A stretch of DNA of 64,000 bases from Taeniopygia guttata (taxonomy: Eukaryota > Chordata > Aves > Passeriformes > Estrildidae), in assembly GCF_048771995.1 (NCBI RefSeq), contig NC_133030.1:62693501-62757500 (forward strand), written 5' to 3'. Of this stretch, positions 1-10,925 are shown one piece after another. Below the pieces are notes generated by a model. It was not told the DNA's origin. It saw only the letters and a list, made by a program, of their open reading frames with translations, and did no database searches. How positions within the stretch are numbered: position 1 is the first letter of the stretch; the number at the start of each line of letters is the position of its first letter. The position numbers and the translations under genes were made by a program.

Positions 1-1325
1 CAAGAGAAAAGCTCAGTGTCCTTGCAGAGGTGGCGTTTCTCAGGGCAGGTTCCTCCCGCGTGGCCGCTGGGAGCCCATCCCGCAGGAGCCGTGGGGCTCT
101 CCACGTCCTCCTGGGCTGGTGAGGCGCCAGGATCCCTGGGAATTGTGCTCTGCTTGGAAGGACCAACCCTTTTTGACTGGTGTCCAAGCCCAAAGCGCAT
201 GTTCTTACCTGCTCGGTGGAAGATGGGGGGAGTCTGGACCACCTCTCCGAGAAACTCATGGATCTCAGCAGGGTGTGGATGTCCTGCTCCTCACCCAAAT
301 GCTGTTTAGGAGAAAAGGGGGCTGCGAAGTTGTGGGAATTTGGAGAAAAGAGGTCGGAGGTGGGAACGCTCCTGCAGCTGGAGCCAGCACGGCTCTGCCG
401 GTTGGTTCACAGCGGAGCTGTGATCAACAGGGATGGGGATGTCAAGCTGGGACTTGTCTCCTCAGCAAGGAAAGGGAACAGCAGGGATTACTAAGCGATG
501 CAGGAATGTGGTTTGTTTAATATGAGCCATCAACACAGAAGAGTAAAATAATGACAGATGTGTAATCACATTTCCTGAGTCTAAAACCATGAGATCGAGA
601 ATTTAAACACCACTTTTCCCAAGATCAAGAAGATGAGCCGTTTGGCTAAGAACTGATTTGGTTACTAATTTCCTTGGCATTAAATCAGCTGTTTCCCCAA
701 TCTCTTGACAGGCTTTGCTCCAAGGACGGGGCTGGTCCCTGCTTTGCTTTGATGTGAGGGTAAGATGCTTTGGAAACAGGGATTCACCAACTGACCGAGC
801 TGGCCTGGATCAGAGGCTCCTCAGCATTGCTTAATTGGTTTATTTTAATGAAAGATGGCGAGATAAGTTTCACATGGATCTTTATCGGGGGAGCGGCCGA
901 GTGGTGGGAGACAGAAATCCAGAGCTGGGTTAAACCAACCTTCCAAGGGCAGGATAGGGGGAAAGGGAAGCCCTTTCCCCATCATGGAAAGGCAGAATTT
1001 CTGCAGGGTTGGATTGCAGAAGACACATGGCTGAGGGAGACCAGACTCACAACCCGCCAAGAGTGGGGAATGCAATCTCTGCTCAGCCCCTGGACATGGA
1101 ATTGTCCCAAAGGTCACGGGTGCAGGACCTGGGAGGGAGCGGTTCCATGGTGGGGTAGGGCTGGGAGGAAACGGTGTCATTTGCTTGTCAGATGTTTCCA
1201 TTCGTCTCTTGAGATCAAAAGTGGGAAAAACACTGAGCAGGGAGGGTGCTGCTGGCACAGGAGGGTCTTAGAGGGTCTGCCTCTCTTCTGGATATGGGAA
1301 GCACGTTGGCTCTCCAAAAGGAAAG
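1..1325. other. intergenic, no gene recognised
   Basis: Several short open frames overlap here on both strands, but none shows a recognisable domain or splice structure. About 530-720 is A/T-rich and looks single-copy. I see nothing else that can be supported. Confidence 0.4.
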
Positions 1326-1570
1326 GCTGAGTGACCAGGGAGTGTTCACCTGGAGAGGAGAAGGCTCCAGAGAGCCTCTTCCAGGACCTAAAGTGCTCCA
1401 GGAGAGCTGGAGAAGGACTGGGGGCAAGGGATGGAGAGACAGGACAAGGGGGAATGGCTTCCCAGTGAGAGATGGGATACTGGGAAGAAATTCTTCTCTG
1501 TGAGGGTGGTTTAGGGAGCTGGGAAAGCCAAAACAGAGGTGCCCAAGGATGCAGGACCACTCTCCCAGGA
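1326..1570 (+). mobile_element. CR1 LINE fragment (3' region)
   Basis: This resembles the CR1 stretch that runs from the CAGGAGAGCTGGAGAAGGAC segment through GGGATGGAGAGACAGGAC to the GGAAGAAATTCTTCTCTGTG segment, in sense orientation. It lacks the very 3' end. Only the 3' part is present, as expected of 5'-truncated LINE copies. Confidence 0.7.
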
Positions 1571-2144
1571 CATGGAAGACACAGAACCATTTAAAGCCTA
1601 ACAAGGAGAATAAAGAACAAAATGTATGAATTTATTTTGTATTTTTCTTCATGTCCCTGTGTTGGAACTCACCGGTGCTGGTGGGATTCACCCCTGCTCA
1701 CATCTGGAGGAGCTGTGCTGACCCTACAGCTGATGTCCCTACAGAGCAGAGGTGCCATCAGCTCACACCTCCCTGCTGTGAGCCTGGGAATGCTCCTACA
1801 TTTCCAGGTAATTGAACAAAGTGGTTCCTTCCCTGAAGGTTCTTAACGAGCAGCGTCCCCGTATCCATGACCACGTCCCTGCTTTCCTCCCTGACTTTAT
1901 TAGAGCCCACAAAGCTGCTGTCTCCTGCCACAGGAAAGGCATCTCCTTCCCCTCAATGGACTCTAATTAGCTCAACTCCCTGCTAGGAGCTATTTTGGTG
2001 ACACACATGCTCCAATTAACTCATGGTTTCACCCCAAATTGTGCAGGACTTGGACACGACTTGTCCCTGGCTGGTGGGACCATGTCCGGCCTGGGGAACT
2101 GGAGAGCAAACGCCCAGTACTGAGGTGGTATTGCTGGTCATTTC

Positions 2145-2282
2145 ATAAAATCATGGAATCCCATGGTTTGGGTTGGAGGGACATCACAACCATCCCTTTC
2201 TTCTTCCTGCCAAGGGCAGGGACACCTTCCACTACCCCAGGTTGCTCCAAGCTCTTTCCAACATGGCCTGGAACACTTAACA
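2145..2282 (-). mobile_element. CR1 LINE 3' end, reverse orientation
   Basis: Reads on the plus strand as the reverse of a CR1 3' end: ATCATGGAATCCCATGGTTT, then TTGGAGGGACAT, then GGGCAGGGACACCTTCCACT. It is a short, 5'-truncated copy. Confidence 0.75.
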
Positions 2283-3706
2283 TGGCCTTGAACTCTTATG
2301 ATGCAAACAGACAACTTGAAATATAGGGGAAACATCCCATGCAGTGGATTTGGGAGCCTGTGGAAGCATTCACGGAGCAGCCATAGGAGGCAGAGCTGCC
2401 TGTGTGGAGCAGCTCACGCTGTGCCCAGGGCACTGATGGGTTCCTGGGAGCGTGGTGGCCTCTGTCCAGGGCTGCCATTCCGTTGTCACCTGGGAAAGGG
2501 GGACACAGATGGGCTGAGTCACCCCCTCCCAGCTGTGCACAGCAGTCTAGACGGCGGCTCTGTGGAGACACCTCCTCCTGAGATACCTGCGCCACCTCCC
2601 CACATCAAAGGGCCCCGAGCTGCTCCACTGAGGATATAATTACCCACCCCACGGCAAGAGTTTCTCCCAGGGCAGGCTGATCTCCCTGCACAGCTCTGTC
2701 GGTCAGGGTGGTGGCCTCTGTCACCCTCCCAGCCCATAGCAGGGTCTCCTGCCCCACAGTTTGTGGGAATCGTGGCTGTTTCATGCTGACCCTGCTCTAA
2801 AAGTCAGAACCCAAAATATTTTCCAAGCCAAACTTGTTCTGCTCCAGCTCCTTGGCAAGGAGAGGGGTCCTGTGAAAGGACAGAGCTGTCAGGAGCTCCT
2901 TAACACCTTTTTCCTGACAACTAACCCCAAAAGCCAAGGAACAGCCTGGGCAGACTCTGGGAAGAGCAGGAGGAAGCTGAAGGCCTGGAAATCCTTGCAA
3001 ACACCACCACAGCGTGCCAGCAACTCACTCCATAGGTGACCAAGCATTAAAGTGCAGTAGGATGCAATTTTCAGGTCAGAGAAAGCCCAGGAAAGCAGAC
3101 ACGTAACCAGAGGAACCAGCTCTGTGTCACTCCTTGCTGTAAAGAGCATCAGAATCTCATCTTTACCTGTGCAAAAAGCCCCAAGAAGCCCAATGCCTTG
3201 CAGGTGGGAGATGCTGGATGGTGTTTCCCACTTTTAGAGTGGATTTGTGCAGCTGGACTGTTGAACAATGCCAGCAGCTGATGACAAAAAAAAAGATAAA
3301 ATTAGCACAAATGAGAATTTAAGCTCTGGCAGGCAGGTAAAAAGAATCCCACCATAGATTCTACTTGCAGCACCAGCAGGGCCAGGTGTAACATTGCCTT
3401 AACAAAGGCAGGGAGGGGATACTCAATTTGCTGTTAAAACCTAAGCTCCATAGAATATCCATAAAGCTCACATTAAAGGATTAAAGACGGGCAGGAAGAT
3501 CCCAGGAGGCAGCTGTCCTCCAAAAACAAACCCCACTCCATGAAGCAGAGCATCGCTGCTGTACTCTAAATTACAAACCTAAAGACAATCATATATTAAC
3601 AGGTGGATTTCATCCACCCAGCTGGCTCTGCAGATGGATTACTCCCCAAAAAGGGGTTATTTTGTAGGGTGATGTTCTCCCCTGTACACAGCTTAAGTGA
3701 CGTGTC

Positions 3707-3990
3707 ACAGAATCCCAGAAGGGGTTGGGTTGGAGGGATCTTAAAAATCATCTCATTTCACCCCCTTTCCATGGGCAGGGACACCTTCCACTATCCCAGG
3801 CCTGTCCAGCCTGGTCTTGGACACTTCCAGGGATCCAGAGGCAGCCACAGCTGCTCTGGGCACCTGTGCCAGAGCCTCACCACCTTCACAGGGAAAAATC
3901 AAAGTTGTCTTTGTGCAGCCCTGATGGACTCATGGTGATCTTCTCTCATCTTGGAATTGATTTTCCATTTTCCAAGAGAAGAGTTTCCCC
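3707..3990 (-). mobile_element. CR1 LINE 3' end, reverse orientation
   Basis: Begins with CACAGAATCCCAGAAGGGGT, continues with the GGGCAGGGACACCTTCCACT and CCAGGGATCCAGAGGCAGCC segments, and fades out after the AGAGAAGAGTTTCCCCTCTG segment. This is the typical order of a reversed CR1 3' UTR. Confidence 0.8.
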
Positions 3991-4739
3991 TCTGTTTTTT
4001 TCCTTTCTCTATCCTCTGTTTAATCCAAACTCAACTGTGAAGACAATTTGTGCTCCTGCAGCTGCACAACAGCCTCATTTCCCAACACAGGCAGCCAGGG
4101 AAGGCTTACTTGGGAAGCGTGGTGGGATTAAAAAGAACACCCCTTTGAAATGTGGAAACCTCCCTTTAAGCTGGGGAAGGATTTAAGGTTAGGAATATTC
4201 TAGGAGTGAGCCAATGCAAAGTGACTTTTATGATTCATTCTGTCTCCAGCCTGATCTGGAAGTGGCTGCAGACGTAGATGGTGGGTGACACTGAGATGAC
4301 AGGGACAATATAGATGCAAAGAGAATAAAAGGTGCAGTGACATGATTTTATGGGCTAGATAATATTCTACAGAATATAATAATACACCAAATATGAATAT
4401 ATCCCCTGCCCAGACAAGAGTTCACCCATGTGTTCATCCCATGGGATGCTGGACACAAAACTAGAGCTGGGCATTAACATCCCTTATCCAGGAGCACAAG
4501 GGGTCGAGGGGCTGCAATTAGTCACTAATTATTCAATTATTTCACTCCACGGGGTGAGCAGGAGAACCTCTGGCCCGATGCTGTGCTCCCAGAGCCATTC
4601 CCCTTCCTCCCACAGCTTTTGCAGGTCTGCTCCTCATAGAGGAGCAAAGCACCAGCTTGACTTTGAGGCAGGAGGAATTACCCAACCTGACTGCCCTGAG
4701 CAGTTCCAGGGCACTGCAAATGCAGGAACTTGTCAGAGC

Positions 4740-4920
4740 TGCAGTTGATTTGCAGATTATTTATTTGCTTGTTAGATGACATTTGGCTGATGGCTGCTGT
4801 GATCCTCCAGAGCACAAGCTCAGAGATCTTCCCTGGAGACCCACCAGCGTCTGGCGTGATGGCCAGCTCTGAGCTATCCCTAATTAACCAGCTTTGCATT
4901 TCTAATTGAGCCCTGGAAGT
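4740..4920. other. A/T-rich single-copy stretch, possible conserved element
   Basis: Contains TAATTA-type homeodomain motifs (CCTAATTAACC, TTCTAATTGAG) in sequence that matches no repeat elsewhere in the window. Conservation cannot be judged without an alignment, so this is only a candidate enhancer-like element. Confidence 0.2.
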
Positions 4921-5354
4921 CAGCCAGCAGGAGCAAGAGGCGTTCACCTGGCTGCCACCCTTTGATGACAGCAGTGGAGGTGAGGAGGAGGTAGTGGCGT
5001 GCCTGAAGCTGTGCCCTGTGTCCTGTCACACATGGCACACCTCGACCTGCTGAGACCTCCTGTGGGGCCAGAGCTTGGTTCAAGCTGGAGGTGTGTGGTG
5101 GAAAAATTCCTTCATTCCTGTCCCACCACCTCTCCTGGTGTGGGGTGGGGTGGAAGGGGCTCTCAAGGTGAGCAGAGCTTTGCACGAAGTGGCACTGCAG
5201 TGTTTGCCAAGGGAATTGCTTTGTGTCTGTTCTGGAGGGACGTTCCAAACTCTGCCTGCATCAGAGCTGCTGTACAAATGGAGCATCCATCAACCTGCCT
5301 GGGAAAGCTTTCCCTGCCTGGAAAAGCTTGCCCATCACTCTGGTGCATCAGGCA

Positions 5355-6575
5355 CCTCTTCCCATCCCACCTCTCCATGACATCCTGATGTCTTCTCCAG
5401 GGCCTTGACGTTCCTCCCCAAACCCTGCTCTTCCCATCCCACCTTCTCCCCACCACAACAATGATCTCTTCTCCAGGGCCCTGATGCTCCTTCCCAAACC
5501 CTGCTCTTCTCATCCCACCTTCTCTCCATGCCACCAACGATATCTTCTCCAAGGACCTGACATTCCTTCCCAAACCCTGCTCTTCCCATCCCACCTTTTC
5601 CCTGCACCACCAGCAGGCTCCTCTTCAGTGACCTGACATTCCTCCCCAAATCCCGCTCTTCCCATCCCACCTTCTCCCCACCACAACAATGATCTCTTCT
5701 CCAGGGCCCTGACATTCCCCACCAAACCCTGCTCTTCCCATCCCACCTTCTCTCCATGCCACCAACGATAGCTTCTCCAAGGACCTGACATTTCTCCCCA
5801 GATCCCACTCTTCCCATCCCATCTTCTCCCCATCACAACAATGATCTCTTCTCCAGGGCCTTGATGCTCCTTCCCAAACCCTGCTCTTCCCATCTTTTCC
5901 TTGCACCACCAATGGGCTTTTCTCCAAAGACTTGATATTCCTTCCCAAACCCTTTTCTTCCCATCTCACCTTCTCTCCATTCCACCAATGATATCTTCTC
6001 CAGGGCCCTGATGCTCCTTCCCAAACCCTGCTCTTCCCATCCCACCTTTTCCCTGCACCACCAATGGGCTCCTCTTCAGTGACCTGACATTCCTCCCCAA
6101 ATCCCGCTCTTCCCATCCCACCTTCTCCCCATGATCTCTTCTCCAGGGCCTTGATGCTTCTTCCCAAACCCTGCTCTTTCCATCCCACCTTCTCTCCATG
6201 CCACCAATGATATCTTCTCCAAGGACCTGACATTCCTCCCCAAACCCTGCTCTTCCCATCCCATCTTCTCCCCATCACAACAACAATCTCTTCTCCAGGG
6301 CCTTGGTGCTACTTCCCAAACCCTGCTCTTCCCACCTTTTCCCTGCACCACCAATGGGCTTTTCTCCAAGGACTTGATATTCTTTCCCAAACCCTTTTCT
6401 TCCCATCTCACCTTCTCTCCATGCCACCAACGATATCTTCTCCAGGCCCTGATGCTCCTTCCCAAACCCTGCTCTTCCCATCCCACCTTTTCCCTGCACC
6501 ACCAGCAGGCTCTTCTCCAGTGACCTGACATTCCTCCCTAAATTCCTCCCCAAATCCTGCTCTTCCCACCCCACT
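5355..6575. repeat. minisatellite, ~76-bp units in a 6-unit higher-order repeat
   Basis: About sixteen units of 67-90 bp (mostly about 76), each ending near CTGCTCTTCCCATCCCACCT. Three unit types can be told apart by the start of each unit: A (CCCACCACAACAATGATCTC), B (CCATGCCACCAACGATATC) and C (CCTGCACCACCAATGGGCTC). Starting at about 5596 the order is C-A-B-A-C-B and the same order recurs from about 6047, giving a super-period of about 450 bp. Long glycine/tryptophan-rich frames on the minus strand are by-products of the repeat. Confidence 0.9.
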
Positions 6576-7272
6576 GAGCCCGTGCTTTGGCTTGTCCTGC
6601 CCCTCTGAGGCACGCACCCCTGTGGCACAGGGAATGCCTCTTCTTGACACAGCTCAAGCATCAGAAAAATGCGTCCCAGCTGGCTGGGCGAGCAGCACGC
6701 CGTGGGCAGGCATCCCAAACCCGCCTCTTCTCCAGCTCCATCCCACCATCCCTCACCCTTCCTCACCTCCCTCTTCCTCTCTGCTCTCCCCCGCCTGTGG
6801 AACAAGAGGGCTTTGTCTGCTCGCCCTGTTCAGAGCAGCACGGGCGGCCTGAACTTCCCCTGAGTGAGTTTTTCCCCTCCAGCAGGATTTTGTGCTGTGC
6901 CGATGCCAGGGATTAACTAAGAGCATGACTCAACGAACCAGTTCAGACCAAGCAAGAACAACCCTTCATTTTTCTTCCAAGATTCTGGCTCAGCCCGGCA
7001 CAGGCTGTTCTGGAGCATCAGAAAAGGGTAGTTAACTTGAAATATGACTTTTTAAACAGTTTATTACTTTTCCTGTCCTTTGTGTTGCAGCTGGTATGGG
7101 AGGCTGATGGAAATGCAATCAAGGAGATCGTTCCAAGGTAGTTTTTCCCTACATTTTCTGTCTGATTTCAAGGTTTCCCTGTGAGGTCCTGGCGTGTATT
7201 TCACAGAAGAGACACATGCCAGGGGGTGGAGATGAACATTTCCAGGAAGGATGAGATCCCAAGTTTTGTTTC

Positions 7273-7420
7273 ATAGAATCATTAAGAAAAGACTTGTAAG
7301 ATCATGGGGCCCAAAGTTAACCTAGAACTAAATCCACCACTAAACCCCATGGCTGGGCAGGGCCGCACTGGGGGCTGGAGCTGCTCTTTGGGATTTAAGC
7401 TTCCATCTTCATGGAAAGCA
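7273..7420 (-). mobile_element. CR1-like 3' end, diverged, reverse
   Basis: ATAGAATCATTAAGAAAAGA is followed by AGATCATGGGGCCCAAAGTT and a stretch with CTAAATCCACCACTAAACCC. This resembles the CR1 subfamily 3' end that reads (reversed) AAGATCATCAAGTCCAAC. It is diverged and the limits are approximate. Confidence 0.5.
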
Positions 7421-7574
7421 TCATCAGTGCTGTGTTTTTCCTTGCTGTCCCAGAGCTGCTCCCAAGCCTGAGAGCCCCGATGCTGCCAGGAGCTCACCAG
7501 GAGCAACCTGCACTTCTTGGGATGGCCCAGGTGGGATCCCACACGTGCACTGCTCATCCTGGATGAGAAACATC

Positions 7575-7772
7575 ACAGAGACGTTGGTGAGGCCCTGGCA
7601 AAGGGTGCACAGAGAAGCTGGGGCTGCCCCTGGATCCCTGGAAATTCCCAAGACCAGGTTGGATGGTTTGGAGCAACCTGGGATGGTGGAAAGTGTCCAG
7701 GCTCACAGCAGGGGTGGGATGAGATGAGCTTTAAGGTCCCTTCCAACACAAACCATTCCATGATTCTGTGAT
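7575..7772 (+). mobile_element. CR1 LINE 3' end
   Basis: Sense-orientation CR1 tail: GGCTGCCCCTGGATCCCTGG, then a GGATGGTGGAAAGTGTCC segment, then TTTAAGGTCCCTTCCAACAC and the terminal CCATTCCATGATTCTGTGAT repeats. Confidence 0.85.
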
Positions 7773-8554
7773 TGTGTCTTTCCTTTTGCTTTCTTGTGGA
7801 TGTCATGGAAAAGGAGAAGGAGGCAAGGCAGGAGAATGGGGTATGGAGCAGCAGTGCCCAAGTGTGGGGCAGGAAATCCTCCTCAGGTTTGGGAACACCA
7901 GGGGCTGATCTGGAGCACTGGAAGTTGGTCCTGCCCACAGCTCAGGCATTTGGAGAGAGGGAAACCAGAAGGTCCTTGATGGTAACCTAACATCTACACC
8001 CAGGAGAAATCCTGCCACCCCCTGGGACTGTCCCAGCAGGGAAAGGAGCCAGAGCAGGTCAGGATTGTGCCAGACAGGGCAGTGACCTGGGAGTGCAGCC
8101 CGGGAGGTGGGAAATCAGCTCCTCATGCACCTGCAATGGGCTCCAGAGGGGCTCTGGAAAGTGTCCTGAGGGTGAGGAGCACACAGCTCTGCGTGTCTCA
8201 TAGGAATTTCGTGTTGGAATGTCCCTGGCCCCTCTGGAACCTGAGTAGAGCCGTGTCACCAACATCACTGTCCGTGTTCCTCATCACCCAGCAGACAGAT
8301 GGGCTGGGAATGGCCTCCCCTGCAATATTCCAGGGGATGGGTAATTTCAGTGCAGTGCTGCCTGGGCTGTGGCAATTCCAGCCCGGTGCCTCTGACTCCC
8401 TCTGTAACACCGAGCGTGGCAGGCACCTGCTTCCAGCCTGGCAAGGAAAATCAAGGTGTCACCTCCACTGCCATCAAAATCCACCTCACTGGGCTTCCCA
8501 GGAAGCTGAGCAGTGACTGAACACACTCAGTGTCCGTGCTTGGCAGGAGGGATA

Positions 8555-9158
8555 AGCAGTGGCCAAGAAGGCCAATGGCTCCTGGCCTGCATTAGGAATT
8601 GTGTGACCAGCAGGAGTAGGGAGGTTATTCTGCCCCTATACTCAGCGCTGGTGAGACCACATCTTGAGTGCTGTGTCCAGTTCTGCCCCCTCAGTTCAGG
8701 AAGGACATTGAGATGTTTGAGCACGTCCAGAGGAGGCAACGAGGCTGGTGAGGGGCTTGGAACACAAGGAATGTTTCAGGAGTTGGGGTTGTTTAGCCTG
8801 CAGAAGAGGCTTAGAGGTGACCTCATTGCTCTCTACAGCTCCTGAAGGGAGGCTGCAGACAGGTGGGGTTGGTCTCTTCCACCGGGCAGCAACTGGTGGA
8901 ACAAGAGGACACAGCCTCAGCTACATCAGGGAAGGTTGAGGTTGGATATTAAAAAAAAAAAATCACTGAAAGAATAATAAAATACTGGAATTGTCTTCCT
9001 AGGGAGGTGGTGGAATCACCATCTCTGGGTATGTTTAAAAAAAGACTGGACTTGGCACTTGGTGCTATGGTCTAGTTGTGGTGTTAGGGCATAGGTTGGA
9101 CTTGATGATCTTAGAGGTGTCTTCCAACCTCATTATTCTGTGATTCTGTGATTCTGTG
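8555..9158 (+). mobile_element. CR1 LINE 3' end, longest copy in the window
   Basis: About 600 bp of sense CR1: AATGGCTCCTGGCCTGCATT, the CTGGTGAGACCACATCTTGA segment (end of the reverse-transcriptase region in related copies), GAGGAGGCAACGAGGCTGGT, GGACTTGATGATCTTAGAGG, and three ATTCTGTG-type terminal repeats ending near 9158. An internal A-run lies at about 8950. No intact ORF2 frame remains. Confidence 0.9.
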
Positions 9159-9544
9159 AGTGGGAAATGCCTCTGTGCTCTGTGCATCCCAGACAGAGCA
9201 GGGGGACAGGGATGAGCCGCGGGTTCGCAACACGAGGGATTTTCCATGGGGAGGATCAAGCAAAGCCAGAGCGGGTGGGAGGGAAGGTTTCCCAGCGCTG
9301 AAATGTTTCATTTGGATGTTTTTTTACAGGAAACTTTCTGCTTCCAAACAACCAGTGCTTTCTGTTCCGCAGTGACCTCAGTGGGAAGAAAAATTGCTGC
9401 ACAAAAGGGACGGGGAGCTGAGGCCAGGAGCAAAACTTCGGCACTGGTCCCACCACGAGCAGCTCTGGGTGGGTCCAGATGAAATGTTTTTCAGAGATTT
9501 TGTAAAATTAGTGGAATAAAAACTGCCTCCAAAACCTAGTGGGT

Positions 9545-9609
9545 TTCTTTGGTTTTTTTTTTTTTTGGGTTTTTTTTTTTTGTTTGTTTGTTTGTTTTTT
9601 TTTTTGGGA
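9545..9609. repeat. T-rich simple repeat with (TTTG)n
   Basis: Runs of 11-14 T separated by GGG and by four TTTG units. It is simple sequence and not part of a recognisable retrogene tail. Confidence 0.85.
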
Positions 9610-9794
9610 ACTCTAGAGCACAGTTGGTTTGGACCCCCTACACCAGAACCATCCCAGCCACTACAGCAAAAGTATCCAGATCTTTCCCATTTCTTCAGCT
9701 CTCCGGGCTCCTGTTGCTCCCTCATGTTAATTGAAAAAATAACCCATTTAATAAACCCTGCAAGAATACTGAGGGCCTCATTAAAATCCTTCCC

Positions 9795-9994
9795 TGGGAG
9801 CGTGGGCAGGCCCTGGCACAGGGTGCCCCGAGAAGCTGTGGCTGCCCCTGGATCCCTGGAAGTGTCCAAGGCCAGGTTGGATGGGATTTGGAGCACTCTG
9901 GGATAGTGGAAAGTGTCCCTGCCCTTGGCAGGGAGTGGAACAGGATGGGATTTAAGGTCTCTTTCCAATTCAAACCATTCTGGGATTCTGTGAT
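9795..9994 (+). mobile_element. CR1 LINE 3' end
   Basis: Sense tail with GGCAGGCCCTGGCACAGGGT, CCTGGATCCCTGGAAGTGTC, GGGATTTAAGGTCTCTTTCC and a terminal ATTCTGGGATTCTGTGATG. Confidence 0.85.
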
Positions 9995-10837
9995 GTTGAT
10001 CCACCCTCGTTAGTCTGATTTTATTCCTCTTTCTGTATGATTGACTCCTTTACTTCAGTGAGAATTGGGACAATTTATATTGATATATTCATCTATTCAT
10101 GTAATAAGGGAGGCAATTTTAGTGACTACTGATGGCCTTCCTCAGTAACACCTTCTCCAGATGGAAGAGATTTCCCAAAAGATGCTTCACTATTTTGTGC
10201 CCTGAGCAGTCGATTTAGGGTGAATTTTGCTCTTCAGAGAAAACCACCAAGGATCACACCCGTGCTATGGGACACCCAAGACAGATTTCCCATTACAACA
10301 GCCAACAAAACCGAGCCATGGTTTGGCAAACTGTGGACTCAAAATGCCTCAAAAAGAGTTTTGGACTAAAAAGTCCTTTTTCTGCATGTTCTGTAATTAT
10401 TTCACTCTAACACTGAGCTCAATTAATCCCAGAGTAGACTTGAGAGAAGAAAGGAGAGAAGATGAAATCCTGCACTCTAATTTTCCAGAGCATTAGGCCT
10501 GTGGCAAACACATCTCAGCTAAGCCATCCATGAGATTTGCTTCCCAATCCCAGGCCAGGCAGTTTTCCAGAGGACACATGGGCAAGGAATCCCAGCCTGA
10601 GAATACCACTGGAATTCAGAAGTGGTTTTCCAAGAAAATGCCAACCAAGTGCTTTTCCACCCTCTGGGTGCTTCAGGGCCCATCCTGGAGTGTGTTGCTG
10701 CATCCAGGACTGGGCATCTCCCATTCCCCAATTGCTGCCATGACCCCATTTCATTGCTTTAATTTGTGATGTTTTCCACAATTTTGTACGGATAGAAATC
10801 CTGGCATCTCCTGCTAGGGATCCATGATGGAACTTGA

Positions 10838-10925
10838 AGGAGTTAAGGTTGGAAAAGCCCTCTAAGGTCCAGTCTTTAACCAGCACTGCCAAGCCCACCC
10901 CATGTGCCACATCCACAGGGATCTT
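10838..10925 (-). mobile_element. CR1-like 3' end, short, reverse
   Basis: GGTTGGAAAAGCCCTCTAAG, then CCAGCACTGCCAAGCCCACC and GTGCCACATCCACAGGG. It is the same subfamily as the copies at 23.4, 34.4 and 57.7 kb. Confidence 0.55.

Noticed and set aside
5335-6805. Overlapping minus-strand glycine/tryptophan-rich frames
   Set aside because: They are translations of the 76-bp minisatellite in all frames, not a repeat protein gene: no start context, no flanking exons, and several frames open at once.
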